From Streptomyces sp. SA15 (GTDB taxonomy: Bacteria; Actinomycetota; Actinomycetes; Streptomycetales; Streptomycetaceae), in assembly GCF_002291145.1 (NCBI RefSeq), contig NZ_NTGE01000216.1, positions 1-64,000 on the forward strand: 64,000 nucleotides of DNA, in the 5' to 3' direction. Below, piece after piece: positions 46,119-55,241 of this stretch. The translations under genes were made by a program, and so were the position numbers. Each line of letters opens with the position of its first letter. The first letter of the stretch is position 1. Below the pieces are notes generated by a model. That model did no database searches. It was not told the DNA's origin and saw nothing but the letters and a program-made list of their open reading frames with translations.

Positions 46119-46840
46119 GCTCGCCCACCTCCGCCCTTCACTGCAGCTGAATCGCTTGGTCCCGTATCCGCCGGACCCGCTGGACGCGGCTCCGCTGCGG
46201 GTGGGACGGATGTCCCCTGCGTCCGGTTCCGCCCCGCGTCCGCTTCTCTGCCGTCACCGGCATTTTCCGGCCGCAGATGGGTGAGGAGGGGCAGGAGTCT
46301 GGCCCGGCCGCGGGCACAGCGGCTCTTCACCGTCCCGGTCGGCACATCGAGCACGCGGGCGGCTTCCGCCACCGGGTAGCCCTGCATGTCCACCAGGACG
46401 AGAGCGGCCCGCTGGTCGGGCGGCAGCGTGCCGAGCGCCTCCAGAAGCTGGCGGTGGAGGTCGTTGCGCTCCGCGGGCGCCGAGGCGGACTCGTGCGGCT
46501 CCAGCAGCTGCTCCAGGCGTTCGGTGTCGTCGACCGGCGACGTCTTGCGGGAGGCCGTCTTGCGGGCCCGGTCGAGGCAGGCGTTCACCGTGATCCGGTG
46601 CAGCCACGTTGTGACGGCCGACTGGCCGCGGAAGGTGTGGGCGGCCCGGTACGCCGAGACGAGGGCGTCCTGGACGGCGTCAGCGGCTTCCTCCCGGTCC
46701 CCCAGCGTCCGCAGGGCGACGGCCCAGAGCCGGTCGCGGTGCCGCCGCACGAGCTCACCGAAGGCTTCGGGGTCGCCCTCTACATGGCGGGCCAGGAGGT
46801 CCTGATCGCTCGTGTCGCCGTACGCGCTGCCATCTGCCAT
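46115..46840 (-). CDS. sigM: ECF sigma factor, SigM-like
   Basis: A 241-residue extracytoplasmic-function sigma factor. Region 2 contains DPEAFGELVRRHRDRLWAVALRTLGDREEAADAVQDALVSAYRA and TWLHRITVNACLDRAR. Region 4 contains LPPDQRAALVLVDMQGYPVAEAARVLDVPTGTVKSRCARGRARL. A ~45-residue low-complexity tail follows. The symbol rests on position (between murJ/pseudokinase and anti-sigma, trxB, trxA), as for SigM of M. tuberculosis; it may not share its regulon. It starts 25 bp after the pseudokinase gene. Confidence 0.9.
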   Translation of the reverse strand: MADGSAYGDTSDQDLLARHVEGDPEAFGELVRRHRDRLWAVALRTLGDREEAADAVQDALVSAYRAAHTFRGQSAVTTWLHRITVNACLDRARKTASRKTSPVDDTERLEQLLEPHESASAPAERNDLHRQLLEALGTLPPDQRAALVLVDMQGYPVAEAARVLDVPTGTVKSRCARGRARLLPLLTHLRPENAGDGREADAGRNRTQGTSVPPAAEPRPAGPADTGPSDSAAVKGGGGRA

Positions 46841-46865
46841 CGGACCCCCTCCCCTTGGTGATTGC

Positions 46866-48584
46866 TCAGCCTGTGAACTTCACGTCAGTGATGGCCTGCT
46901 TGTAGCCGGCATCGCTGTACGTACTCGGGTCATCGCCCGAGTACGGCACAGCAGTCAGCCATACGAGCACGTATCGCGTCTTCACTGACTTGGTGGCCTT
47001 CACCTTGGCGGTCGCACCACTCGTCGTGACGGTGCCGATCTCCTGCATCGAGTCCAGCGAGGACGGCGTCAGCGAGTCGGAAGCGTACAGCTTGGCCGTC
47101 GTGTGATCACCGGAGTAGCGCAGACCGATGGTCGCGGCGGATACCTCCTGCGCCGAGCCCAGGTCATAGACGATGCCCACGCCCGGCTTGTACGGAGCGA
47201 GGGCCGGACCCTCCACGAACGTGCTGGTCTTCCAGTACGTCGAGCTGTTGCCGTCGTACGTCTTGCCGACGTCCCGCGGGTGCTGGGCGTCGCCTTTGGC
47301 GACATACTCCTGGGCGCCCTTGATGCTGAGGGTCTTGACCGGCTTGGGGGCCGCGGTGTTCTTGTCGTTCCCGTCTGTCGTCTGTGTGTTACCGGTGTCG
47401 TCCGACTTGTTGCCCTGCTCCATGAGCGCGTCCGCCAGCTGCCAGCTGCCGAGACCCAGCGCGGCGATGAGGAGGCCGGAGACGGCCCACTTCAACGCCT
47501 TGCCGGTGCGGCTCTGGAGCGGGGGCGGCGGGGGCGGTACCGGCCGGGTGGCGCCTGGATGCTGCGCCCCTCGGCCGTAGGTGCCCTGCTGGTACGTCGT
47601 GCGCTGGTAGTCGGGCGGGGCGGTGAACGCCGGCTCCGGTGGGCGGATGCGGGGCATCTCGGCGATCGCCTTCACCAGTTCCTCGGGCGTGGTGCACGGG
47701 GACTCGTGGCGGGAGGCGGTCGCGCCGTCGTTGGCGAGCGCGCGCATGGTGAGCTCGGACAGCCCTCGGTGGACGCCGGCGCGCACCTGGTCGGGGGCGA
47801 TGAGGCCGACGTCCTTGGGCAGGCCGGACAGACCATAGGCGTCGCTCTCGTACGGCCAGCGCTGGGTGAGCGCCGCGTACAGCAGGGCGCCGATCGCCTC
47901 GGTGTCCGTGCGCTGCGGGGTGTCGGAGCCGATGCCGCGCAGCGCCGCGTTCACGGCGAGGCCGCGGATGCGCCACTGGCCGGTCGAGGTGCGCAGGACG
48001 GCGTTGGGGTTCAGCCTCAGATGCGCGAGGCCCTCGCGGTGTGCGGCGGCCATGGCGGAGGAGATCTGGCTGACCATCTGGTAGGCGTCGTACACCTCCA
48101 GCGGGCCGGAGGCCAGCAGCGTGGACAGTTCGGTGGCGTCGGGCAGCCACTCGTGGACGACGTAGACGAGGTCGTTCTCCTCGACGGCGTCCAGGACCTG
48201 GACGAAGCGGGGGTCGCCGAGCAGCGCGGAGGAGCGGGCCGCGGCCAGCACGGAACGGGCCCGTGAGTGGTCCGCGGGCAGGATGTGGACGCCGACGGCG
48301 CGACGGAGTTTCTCGTCCACGGCACGCCAACTGCTGAATCCGTCCAGACGGGTGACGCACTCCTCGAGGCGGTAGCGTCTGGCCAGCTTGTGGCCGCTGT
48401 GCAGTTCGGGTGGTGAGGCCTTTCCGGGACCCTCGGTCCCGCCACTCCCCTGTGCCTCGACGTCTTCCGTGTCCCGCTCCCGGTTCTTGGCCACCCCGTC
48501 GGCCGTGGACTGGTCCGCCTTGGCGGTCAGCGGCTCGTCGCCGCTGTTGTCTGCCACGTCGACGGCAGCCGTGCTCCGTTCCGC
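46866..48584 (-). CDS. Membrane pseudokinase with extracellular discoidin-like domain
   Basis: A roughly 572-residue protein. Residues about 60-310 have a protein kinase fold but lack essentials: the position of HRD reads HLRLNPNAV and that of DFG reads RIRGLAV. It is therefore probably inactive. A Pro-rich linker and one span (about 365-385, WAVSGLLIAALGLGSW) lead to an outside domain (about 430-572, with TYDGNSSTYWKTSTF and TRYVLVWLT) like the F5/8 type C (discoidin) fold. In mycobacteria such a pseudokinase is fused to MurJ and recruits FhaA; here it follows murJ as a separate gene. GTG 48584 is preferred, with AGGGA upstream. Confidence 0.88.
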   Translation of the reverse strand, partial: AERSTAAVDVADNSGDEPLTAKADQSTADGVAKNRERDTEDVEAQGSGGTEGPGKASPPELHSGHKLARRYRLEECVTRLDGFSSWRAVDEKLRRAVGVHILPADHSRARSVLAAARSSALLGDPRFVQVLDAVEENDLVYVVHEWLPDATELSTLLASGPLEVYDAYQMVSQISSAMAAAHREGLAHLRLNPNAVLRTSTGQWRIRGLAVNAALRGIGSDTPQRTDTEAIGALLYAALTQRWPYESDAYGLSGLPKDVGLIAPDQVRAGVHRGLSELTMRALANDGATASRHESPCTTPEELVKAIAEMPRIRPPEPAFTAPPDYQRTTYQQGTYGRGAQHPGATRPVPPPPPPLQSRTGKALKWAVSGLLIAALGLGSWQLADALMEQGNKSDDTGNTQTTDGNDKNTAAPKPVKTLSIKGAQEYVAKGDAQHPRDVGKTYDGNSSTYWKTSTFVEGPALAPYKPGVGIVYDLGSAQEVSAATIGLRYSGDHTTAKLYASDSLTPSSLDSMQEIGTVTTSGATAKVKATKSVKTRYVLVWLTAVPYSGDDPSTYSDAGYKQAITDVKFTG

Positions 48585-48707
48585 CACCGTCGTTCCCTGC
48601 CTCCCCATCCGTTGCGCGCCGTGCGACGCCGAAACCAATTGTGCCCACAGTCCGCCGCTATGCACGACACACAGTGGCGGACGATGGTTGTGCGCGTACC
48701 CCCGTCC

Positions 48708-50990
48708 TCAGCGCCCCAGGCGCCCGCGGACCATGCCGACCAGTGAATTCAGCTCCTCGATGCGCATACGTCGGGCGGCGACGAAGAAGACCCCGAGCAG
48801 GACCGCCCCGCCGGCGATCAGGGCGGCGAAGGAGCCGACGACACCCTGGCCGAGCGAGTGCCCGACGCCGTAGACGGCGGCCCCGCTGAGCAGGGCCGCC
48901 GGTACCGAGGCGATGCAGAGCCTGGCGTACGTCCGCAGGACGCGGTTGCCGTCCAGGTCGCCGCCCAGCCGCTTGCGCAGCCGGTTCCAGGCGACGCCGA
49001 CACCGATCGCGTAGGCGAGGCCGTACGAGGCGGACATGCCGACCACGGCCCAGCGGGCCGGGAGTACGAAGTAACAGGCGGCGGAGGCCGCGGCGTTGAC
49101 GGCTGCCACGATGACCGTGTTGTAGAAGGGGGTGCGGGTGTCCTCGTACGCGTAGAAGGCGCGCAGGACGACGTACTGCACGGAGTACGGGATCAGGCCG
49201 AGGCCGAAAGCCATCAGCATGAACCCCATGTTCGTAGCCGCGCTGGTGCCCGAGGAACCGAAGATCAGCGTGCACATCGGGATACCGAGCGACAGGAAGC
49301 CGAAGGCGATGGGCACGATCGCGACGGCCGTCGTCCTGAGGCCCTGGGAGATGTCGTCGCGGATGGCGCCGGCGTCGCCCTCGGCCGCCGAGCGCGAGAT
49401 GCGCGGCAGCAGGGCGGCCATCAGGGAGACGGTGATGATGGCCTGCGGCAGGCCCCAGATCAGCTGGGCGTTGGCGTAGGCGGCGAAGCCGGTGCCGTCG
49501 ACGGGGGAGGCCTTGCCGGAGGCGGTGGACAGCTGGGTGACGACGAGCGCGCCGGCCTGGTTGGCCAGGACGAACAGGACGGTCCACTTGGCGAGCGTCA
49601 CGGCCTTGCCCAGGCCGTGGCCCTTCCAGTCGAAGCGCAGCCGCATCCGGAACCCGGTCTCGCGGAGGTAAGGGATCATCGCCAGGGCCTGTACGACGAG
49701 GCCGAGCAGTATGCCGATACCGAGGAGACGCTGACCCTCCGGCGGAATGTTGGTGACCTCCATGCCGGAGTCCGCCGCGGTGCCGTACACCCAGAGGAAC
49801 ATGCCGAGCGTCACGATGATGACGATGTTGTTCAGGACCGGGGTCCACATCATCGCCCCGAACTTCCCGCGGGCGTTGAGGATCTGACCCATGACCACAT
49901 GGATGCCCATGAAGAAGATCGAGGGCAGGAAGTAACGGGTGAAGGTGACGGCGACCTCGTTGGCCGCGGGGTTGTTGGCGACCGGGTTCGCCAGCATGCG
50001 GACCAGGAGCGGCGCGGCGAACATCGCGAGTCCGGTGAGGGCTGCCAGGGCCACCATCACGAGGGTCAGCAGGCGGTTGGCGTACGCCTCGCCGCCGTCC
50101 TCGTCCTCCTTCATGGAGCGCACGAGCTGCGGCACGAAGACGGAGTTGAGGCCGCCGCCGACGGTCAGGATGTAGATCATCGTCGGCAACTGGTACGCGA
50201 CCTGGAAGGAGTCGCCGAGGAAGCCGAGGCCCAGTGCCGACACGATCAGCGCGGAGCGGATGAAGCCGGTGAGGCGGGAGACCATCGTGCCTGCCGCCAT
50301 CACGGCGCTCGACTTCAGCAGACCCGTGGCCCGCCCGCCCTTCTTCGCGGCAGGCGCAGGCGCAGGCGCAGGTGCGGGCGCCGGTGCGGCGGCTTCGGCA
50401 GCGGAGGGCGGTGTCGAACCCGGGTACTGGCCTCCGCCAGGCGGTGTCGCCGCCGGGTACTGGTTCGCGTGCGGTGCCGGGGACGGGTTGGGCACGGACG
50501 GGGGGTCGTAGTTCGGGTGCCCACTGCCCTGCTGCTGGTCCCGGAAGAGGTGCGCGAAGGCGTCCGGTTCGTGGCGCTCTTCGCCGGCCTGGGTCACGAG
50601 GTCGTCGACGCCCACGAACTGGGTGGTGCGCGGGTCGTCACCGTACGGCAGGTACTGGGTCGGGCCCTCCGGCTCGGGCGCCGGGGTCTGCGCCCACACG
50701 CGCGGGTCGGGGGCGTACGGCGACTGGGGTGGCTGGGCGTAGAGCGGCTGCTGCGGCTGGTACGTGCCCGGGGGCGGCGGTGGGTGGGCGGAACGGTCGT
50801 AGAGCGCCTCGGCTACCGGGTCCTGGGTGTAGAGGTCCTGCGCCCGGTAGGGGTCCTGGTCGTAGGCGTCCTGGAGGTACATGTCCGCGGGAGGCTGCGG
50901 CGGCACCTGGCCGGGCTCGGGCGGCGGGCCTTCGGGGTGGCCCGAGCTGCCCGCGGCCTGGCCACGGTCACCGTCGTACGGCGCGTTCAT
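48708..50990 (-). CDS. murJ: MurJ (MviN), lipid II flippase
   Basis: A 760-residue flippase that moves lipid II to the outer face of the membrane. The first ~215 residues are cytoplasmic low-complexity, rich in Pro, Gln, Tyr and Asp, ending in an Ala-Pro repeat coded by (gcaggc)n-like DNA near 50350. The membrane part starts LLKSSAVMAAGTMVSRLTGFIRSALI and has about 14 spans, with the conserved GDSFQVAYQLPTMIYILTVGGGLNSVFVPQL. Normal family length is about 520; the excess is the N-terminal tail. It starts 44 bp after the DUF6049 gene. Confidence 0.95.
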   Translation of the reverse strand: MNAPYDGDRGQAAGSSGHPEGPPPEPGQVPPQPPADMYLQDAYDQDPYRAQDLYTQDPVAEALYDRSAHPPPPPGTYQPQQPLYAQPPQSPYAPDPRVWAQTPAPEPEGPTQYLPYGDDPRTTQFVGVDDLVTQAGEERHEPDAFAHLFRDQQQGSGHPNYDPPSVPNPSPAPHANQYPAATPPGGGQYPGSTPPSAAEAAAPAPAPAPAPAPAAKKGGRATGLLKSSAVMAAGTMVSRLTGFIRSALIVSALGLGFLGDSFQVAYQLPTMIYILTVGGGLNSVFVPQLVRSMKEDEDGGEAYANRLLTLVMVALAALTGLAMFAAPLLVRMLANPVANNPAANEVAVTFTRYFLPSIFFMGIHVVMGQILNARGKFGAMMWTPVLNNIVIIVTLGMFLWVYGTAADSGMEVTNIPPEGQRLLGIGILLGLVVQALAMIPYLRETGFRMRLRFDWKGHGLGKAVTLAKWTVLFVLANQAGALVVTQLSTASGKASPVDGTGFAAYANAQLIWGLPQAIITVSLMAALLPRISRSAAEGDAGAIRDDISQGLRTTAVAIVPIAFGFLSLGIPMCTLIFGSSGTSAATNMGFMLMAFGLGLIPYSVQYVVLRAFYAYEDTRTPFYNTVIVAAVNAAASAACYFVLPARWAVVGMSASYGLAYAIGVGVAWNRLRKRLGGDLDGNRVLRTYARLCIASVPAALLSGAAVYGVGHSLGQGVVGSFAALIAGGAVLLGVFFVAARRMRIEELNSLVGMVRGRLGR

Positions 50991-51034
50991 GGTTACCCCA
51001 CCTCATCGTCCCGGGCCCACCGGCCACGACATCC

Positions 51035-53404
51035 TCAACGGTCCACTCTCTCACCCGTGCCGGACGGGTCGTTGCTTTCCGCTGCGGTGTCCGCTGTCGG
51101 GTCACTCGGCTGCTCCGGGCCGTCTGCCCCGGGTCGCGTGCCGGACTCCTCCTTGAGACGGTCTTCGGGGCTGTCCAGGTTCTCCGGGCCGCTTGCGGCC
51201 TCGCCCGCCTCGTCGACGTCCTCCTCCTCGACTTCACGGGCGGCCGCGCGCTTGCGCTGCGTGTACATCCGGAAGCCGGCGAGGACGAGTAGCAGGACAC
51301 CGCCGCCGATGACCAGCATCACGGTGGCCGTGAACTCGGTGACCTTCACGTCGAAGGCGACGGGAGCGCCGTAGGCCTGGCCGTCCTCCGTGTACAACTG
51401 GGCGACCACGGTCGCCCGGCCGTTGGCGTTGGCCGTCGTGGGGAACTTCACCGTCTGGCTGCGGCTGCCGGAGACCTCGACCGACTGCTCGGTGTAGGCC
51501 TCGCCGCCGATTTCGAGTCGCTTCGGGCTCAGCGAGGTGAGCCGCAGCACAAGGTGGTCCACGCCCTGCACCAGATTGTTCTGCACGGTCACCGGGATGG
51601 TGGCACTGCGTCCGGAGAGCTTGGTCTCCGACTTCTCGATCAGCTTGACCTGGTCGCTCAGCTCGTCGAGGTACCCCTCGACGTCACCGCGGAAGCCTGT
51701 CGCCTCGGTGGCGCGACCGCGCCACGACGTGGACATCTCGCGGTTCATGGCCCGCCCGAAGGGGGTCACCACCCGGGACTCGTCGCTGAGGACCACCTTG
51801 AAGTTGTCCAGCTTCTCCTGCGTGGTGGCGATCTGCGCGAACGCCGACCGCGGCAGCTCCTGCTTACGCAGCGAGGAGGGGTACGCGGACCTCGACGGCA
51901 CCTTCGTGGTGGCTGCCGGGTCCGGCTTGGCGGTGGCGGCCGCCGTGAGCTCCTGGGACTCGGACCAGTCGCCGCTCTGGAGGGCCGTCAGCGCCTCGGC
52001 CATCGCCTGGGCCTGGCCTGCTGTCGGCATGCGCTGCGGGGCGACGACGATGCTGCGCTGCTTGTTCGTCTGGAGGTTCAGGGCGAGGCTCTGGGCCAGG
52101 AACCGCTGTACGGCGAGAGTGGAGGCGGAGGCCTTCGTCAGGTCGCCCTGGAACGCCGTCGACAGCCGCGCGTCCGCGACGACCGCCGTGGTGCCGCCGC
52201 CGATGGGACGGGCCGCGGAGGGCGTGTACGGCAGACTGCCCGTCTCCTGGAGGCTGTCGCTGCGTGCGATCACCTTGTCGGCGCCGGCGGAGGTGGCCAC
52301 CTTGACGATCGACGGGTCGACGGCGCCGTCCACGGGCCAGGCGAAGTCGGTGACCGGTTGCACGTGGAGGATGGGCTCCACCGTGTTGGCAACGACATCG
52401 GTGGCCTCCTTGAGGTGGCTCAGCGAGCCGGTGACGCTCGTGCCGTTGTGGGCGAGGGAGGCGAGATCCGGGTCGGCGAAGGGCAGGGCGACGACCTCCT
52501 TGTCCTCCACCGCTTTCTGCAACTCGGCGAGCCACTGCTTGGCGACGGTCTGATAGGTGCCGGCCCTGGTGGTGTCGCCCGTCTTGACCTGGTACGGGCG
52601 CGTCATCGCGTCCACGGAGGCCAGCAGGTCCGGGTCGATCACCCAGGTGAGGTCGAGGTTCTTGCCCAGCGACAACATCTGGTCGAGGCGGCCGCCCGGG
52701 GCGATCTCCTTGGCCAGGTCGTCGTTGAGGAAAACCGGCGTCTGCTGCTCGTTCGATCCCGTCTCCGCCGTCATGTGGACGGCGGAGATCAGGGGCCACA
52801 GATACGTCGTCTTGGTCTTCGTGTCGGCCTTGTCCGACTGCCACGGCAGGAACGTCCGCTGGATGCCGAGCACCTGCTCCCACGGCTGTGCGGACGTCTC
52901 GCCGGAGAGCGAGACGGCGAACTGATAGACCCCGCTGTCGCCGAGGTCCAGCTCGTCGACCGGCACCGAGAGCGAGAAGTGCTCGGCGACGCCCGGGGTC
53001 AGCCTGGAGAACTTCTCGACGTACTTGCCGCCGATCTCGGACCGGGTGATGCCCTGAGTATCGCTGCTGTCCTTGGCTGTGCGGTCGATCGCCGAGCGGG
53101 TGGTCAGTTCGGGGCCCACCCGCAGGCCGACGTGGGCGTCCGTGACGGTCTGCTTGCCGTTGTTCGTGACCGTGCCGGACACGGTCAGCGTGTCCCCGTC
53201 CGTCGGGGCGCTGGGGCTGAGCGTGTCGAGGGCTACGGACACCGTGCCCGAGCCGGAGGCCTCGGCGGCGTCCGCCGACGGGGCGGCGGGCAACTGGGAC
53301 AGTCCGGCCAGGAGGGGCAGGCCCGCGAGCAGTGCTCCGGTGCGCCGCAGCCAGCGGCGGGCAGGTGAGGCACTCGTCCCCTGGAAGTCTGCCGCCTCGG
53401 CCAC
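51035..53404 (-). CDS. DUF6049 family exported membrane protein
   Basis: A 789-residue surface protein with a signal peptide (about residues 22-46, TGALLAGLPLLAGLSQLPAAPSADA). A long extracellular part contains immunoglobulin-like beta segments (TVSGTVTNNGKQTVTDAHVGL near 60; IPVTVQNNLVQGVDHLVLRL near 610). A C-terminal span (about 695-715, VMLVIGGGVLLLVLAGFRMY) precedes an acidic cytoplasmic tail of ~70 residues. This matches DUF6049, found beside murJ in actinobacteria; its role is unknown but the place implies the cell envelope. Confidence 0.87.
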   Translation of the reverse strand: MAEAADFQGTSASPARRWLRRTGALLAGLPLLAGLSQLPAAPSADAAEASGSGTVSVALDTLSPSAPTDGDTLTVSGTVTNNGKQTVTDAHVGLRVGPELTTRSAIDRTAKDSSDTQGITRSEIGGKYVEKFSRLTPGVAEHFSLSVPVDELDLGDSGVYQFAVSLSGETSAQPWEQVLGIQRTFLPWQSDKADTKTKTTYLWPLISAVHMTAETGSNEQQTPVFLNDDLAKEIAPGGRLDQMLSLGKNLDLTWVIDPDLLASVDAMTRPYQVKTGDTTRAGTYQTVAKQWLAELQKAVEDKEVVALPFADPDLASLAHNGTSVTGSLSHLKEATDVVANTVEPILHVQPVTDFAWPVDGAVDPSIVKVATSAGADKVIARSDSLQETGSLPYTPSAARPIGGGTTAVVADARLSTAFQGDLTKASASTLAVQRFLAQSLALNLQTNKQRSIVVAPQRMPTAGQAQAMAEALTALQSGDWSESQELTAAATAKPDPAATTKVPSRSAYPSSLRKQELPRSAFAQIATTQEKLDNFKVVLSDESRVVTPFGRAMNREMSTSWRGRATEATGFRGDVEGYLDELSDQVKLIEKSETKLSGRSATIPVTVQNNLVQGVDHLVLRLTSLSPKRLEIGGEAYTEQSVEVSGSRSQTVKFPTTANANGRATVVAQLYTEDGQAYGAPVAFDVKVTEFTATVMLVIGGGVLLLVLAGFRMYTQRKRAAAREVEEEDVDEAGEAASGPENLDSPEDRLKEESGTRPGADGPEQPSDPTADTAAESNDPSGTGERVDR

Positions 53405-53672
53405 GCGCTCGCCCGTCCCTTGTCGTCGTCAGTGGTCGTCGGAATGTGCGTCCACGCATGGTAACGATGCGCGCCGAGGGGAAGTGCCGCGGACTGCTGC
53501 ACAAGATCGGAGCAAGATCAGAGGACTCTGCCGTGCTGTCCCTAATGTGCACGTATAAAGGGGACCGCTGCCGTGCGTCTCACGGGCCGACCCCGTGCAG
53601 GCCAGGGTGGAGAGTCTGTGCACGTTTAATGGAGGAGCTCGCGGTCGTCCGGGCCACGTACCCTCTTCTGTT

Positions 53673-55139
53673 GTGCCGAACGCCAACGAAGACAACGCCA
53701 GTGCCCTCAGTCAGGTGCAGCAGCGCGCGGTGGGTGAGCTGCTGCGGGTCGCCCCTGTCGCCGACGACCTCGCCCGCCGCTTCCAGGAGGCCGGGTTCTC
53801 ACTTGCCCTGGTCGGCGGCTCGGTCCGGGACGCGCTGCTGGGTCGGCTCGGCAACGATCTGGACTTCACTACCGACGCCCGCCCCGAGGACGTACTGAAG
53901 ATCGTGCGGCCGTGGGCGGACGCCTTGTGGGAGGTCGGGATCGCCTTCGGCACTGTTGGGGCCCAGAAAGACGCCCGCGTCGCAGACGCTGATCGACGCT
54001 TTCAGGTGGAGGTCACCACCTACCGGTCGGAGGCGTACGACCGGACCTCACGCAAGCCCGAGGTGTCCTACGGCGACTCCATCGAGGAGGACCTCGTCCG
54101 GCGTGACTTCACTGTGAACGCGATGGCCGTCGCGCTGCCGGAGAAGGTGTTCATCGACCCCCACGGCGGGCTCGACGACCTCACGGCGCGTGTCCTGCGT
54201 ACCCCAGGCACTCCCGAGGAGTCCTTCTCGGACGATCCGCTGCGGATGATGCGTGCCGCGCGCTTCGCGGCCCAGCTCGACTTCGAGGTGGCTCCGGAGG
54301 TCGTCACGGCCATGAAGGAAATGGCTGGGCGCATCGAGATCGTTTCGGCCGAGCGGGTGCGGGACGAGCTCAACAAGCTGATCCTGTCCGCGCATCCACG
54401 TAAGGGTCTGGCGCTACTGGTCGACACCGGGCTCGCCGACCATGTGTTGCCCGAGCTGCCGGCTCTGCGTCTGGAGAGCGACGAGCACCACCGGCACAAG
54501 GACGTCTACGAACACACGCTGATCGTCCTGGAGCAGGCGATGGCGCTGGAGGAGGACGGTCCCGACCTGACCCTGCGCCTGGCCGCGCTGCTGCACGACA
54601 TCGGCAAGCCCCGCACGCGCCGCTTCGAGAAGGACGGGCGGGTCTCGTTCCACCACCACGAAGTGGTCGGGGCGAAGATGACCAAGAAGCGGATGACGGC
54701 ACTGAAGTACTCCAACGAACTGGTGAAGGACGTCTCGCGCCTCGTTGAACTCCACCTGCGCTTCCACGGGTACGGCACCGGGGAGTGGACCGATTCCGCG
54801 GTCCGCCGCTATGTCCGGGACGCCGGTCCCCTGCTCGACCGCCTCCACAAGCTGACACGCTCGGACTGCACGACGCGGAACAAGCGCAAGGCGGCCGCGC
54901 TCTCGCGGGCGTACAACGGTCTTGAGGAGCGGATCGCTCAGCTCCAGGAGCAGGAGGAGCTGGACGCGATTCGCCCGGATCTGGATGGCAACCAGATCAT
55001 GGAGATCCTGGGTGTTCCTCCGGGCCCGGCGGTCGGGCGTGCGTACAAGTTCTTGATGGAGCTGCGCCTGGAGAACGGACCGATGGGTGAGGCCGCCGCA
55101 ACGAAGGCCCTCAAGGAGTGGTGGGCCGAGCAGAGCTGA
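53673..55139 (+). CDS. pcnA: CCA tRNA nucleotidyltransferase
   Basis: A 488-residue enzyme that adds or repairs the 3' CCA of tRNAs. The class II nucleotidyltransferase head has LVGGSVRDALLGRLGNDLDFTTDA (GGxVRD and DxD). RRDFTVNAMAV, the RFAAQLDF region and an HD domain (HLLHDIGK-like, LAALLHDIGKPRTRRF and HHHEVVGAKM) follow. GTG 53673 is chosen, consistent with the genus. There is no ribosome site, but TACCCT (53660-53665) sits 8 bases upstream, so the message may be leaderless. The frame is open to 53595. Confidence 0.92.
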   Translation: MPNANEDNASALSQVQQRAVGELLRVAPVADDLARRFQEAGFSLALVGGSVRDALLGRLGNDLDFTTDARPEDVLKIVRPWADALWEVGIAFGTVGAQKDARVADADRRFQVEVTTYRSEAYDRTSRKPEVSYGDSIEEDLVRRDFTVNAMAVALPEKVFIDPHGGLDDLTARVLRTPGTPEESFSDDPLRMMRAARFAAQLDFEVAPEVVTAMKEMAGRIEIVSAERVRDELNKLILSAHPRKGLALLVDTGLADHVLPELPALRLESDEHHRHKDVYEHTLIVLEQAMALEEDGPDLTLRLAALLHDIGKPRTRRFEKDGRVSFHHHEVVGAKMTKKRMTALKYSNELVKDVSRLVELHLRFHGYGTGEWTDSAVRRYVRDAGPLLDRLHKLTRSDCTTRNKRKAAALSRAYNGLEERIAQLQEQEELDAIRPDLDGNQIMEILGVPPGPAVGRAYKFLMELRLENGPMGEAAATKALKEWWAEQS

Positions 55140-55158
55140 AGGCGTGAAACGGGGTCAT

Positions 55159-55172
55159 GTTTCACGTGAAAC
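55159..55172. other. parS: parS site
   Basis: Exact GTTTCACGTGAAAC within a 20-bp palindrome (55156-55175), 20 bases after the pcnA stop. Confidence 0.95.
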
Positions 55173-55189
55173 ATGAACCCCGGTGCGGA

Positions 55190-55225
55190 CGAGGGGCGAT
55201 GTTTCACGTGAAACATCGCCCCTCG
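55190..55225. other. parS: parS site at the centre of a perfect 36-bp palindrome
   Basis: The half-sequence cgaggggcgatgtttcac (55190-55207) is followed directly by its exact reverse complement (55208-55225). The centre (55201-55214) is exact parS. The element lies between convergent genes and, as RNA, can form an 18-bp hairpin, so it could double as a terminator. It is 42 bp from the previous parS. Confidence 0.93.
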
Positions 55226-55241
55226 CGGGTGAGCGTCAGAC

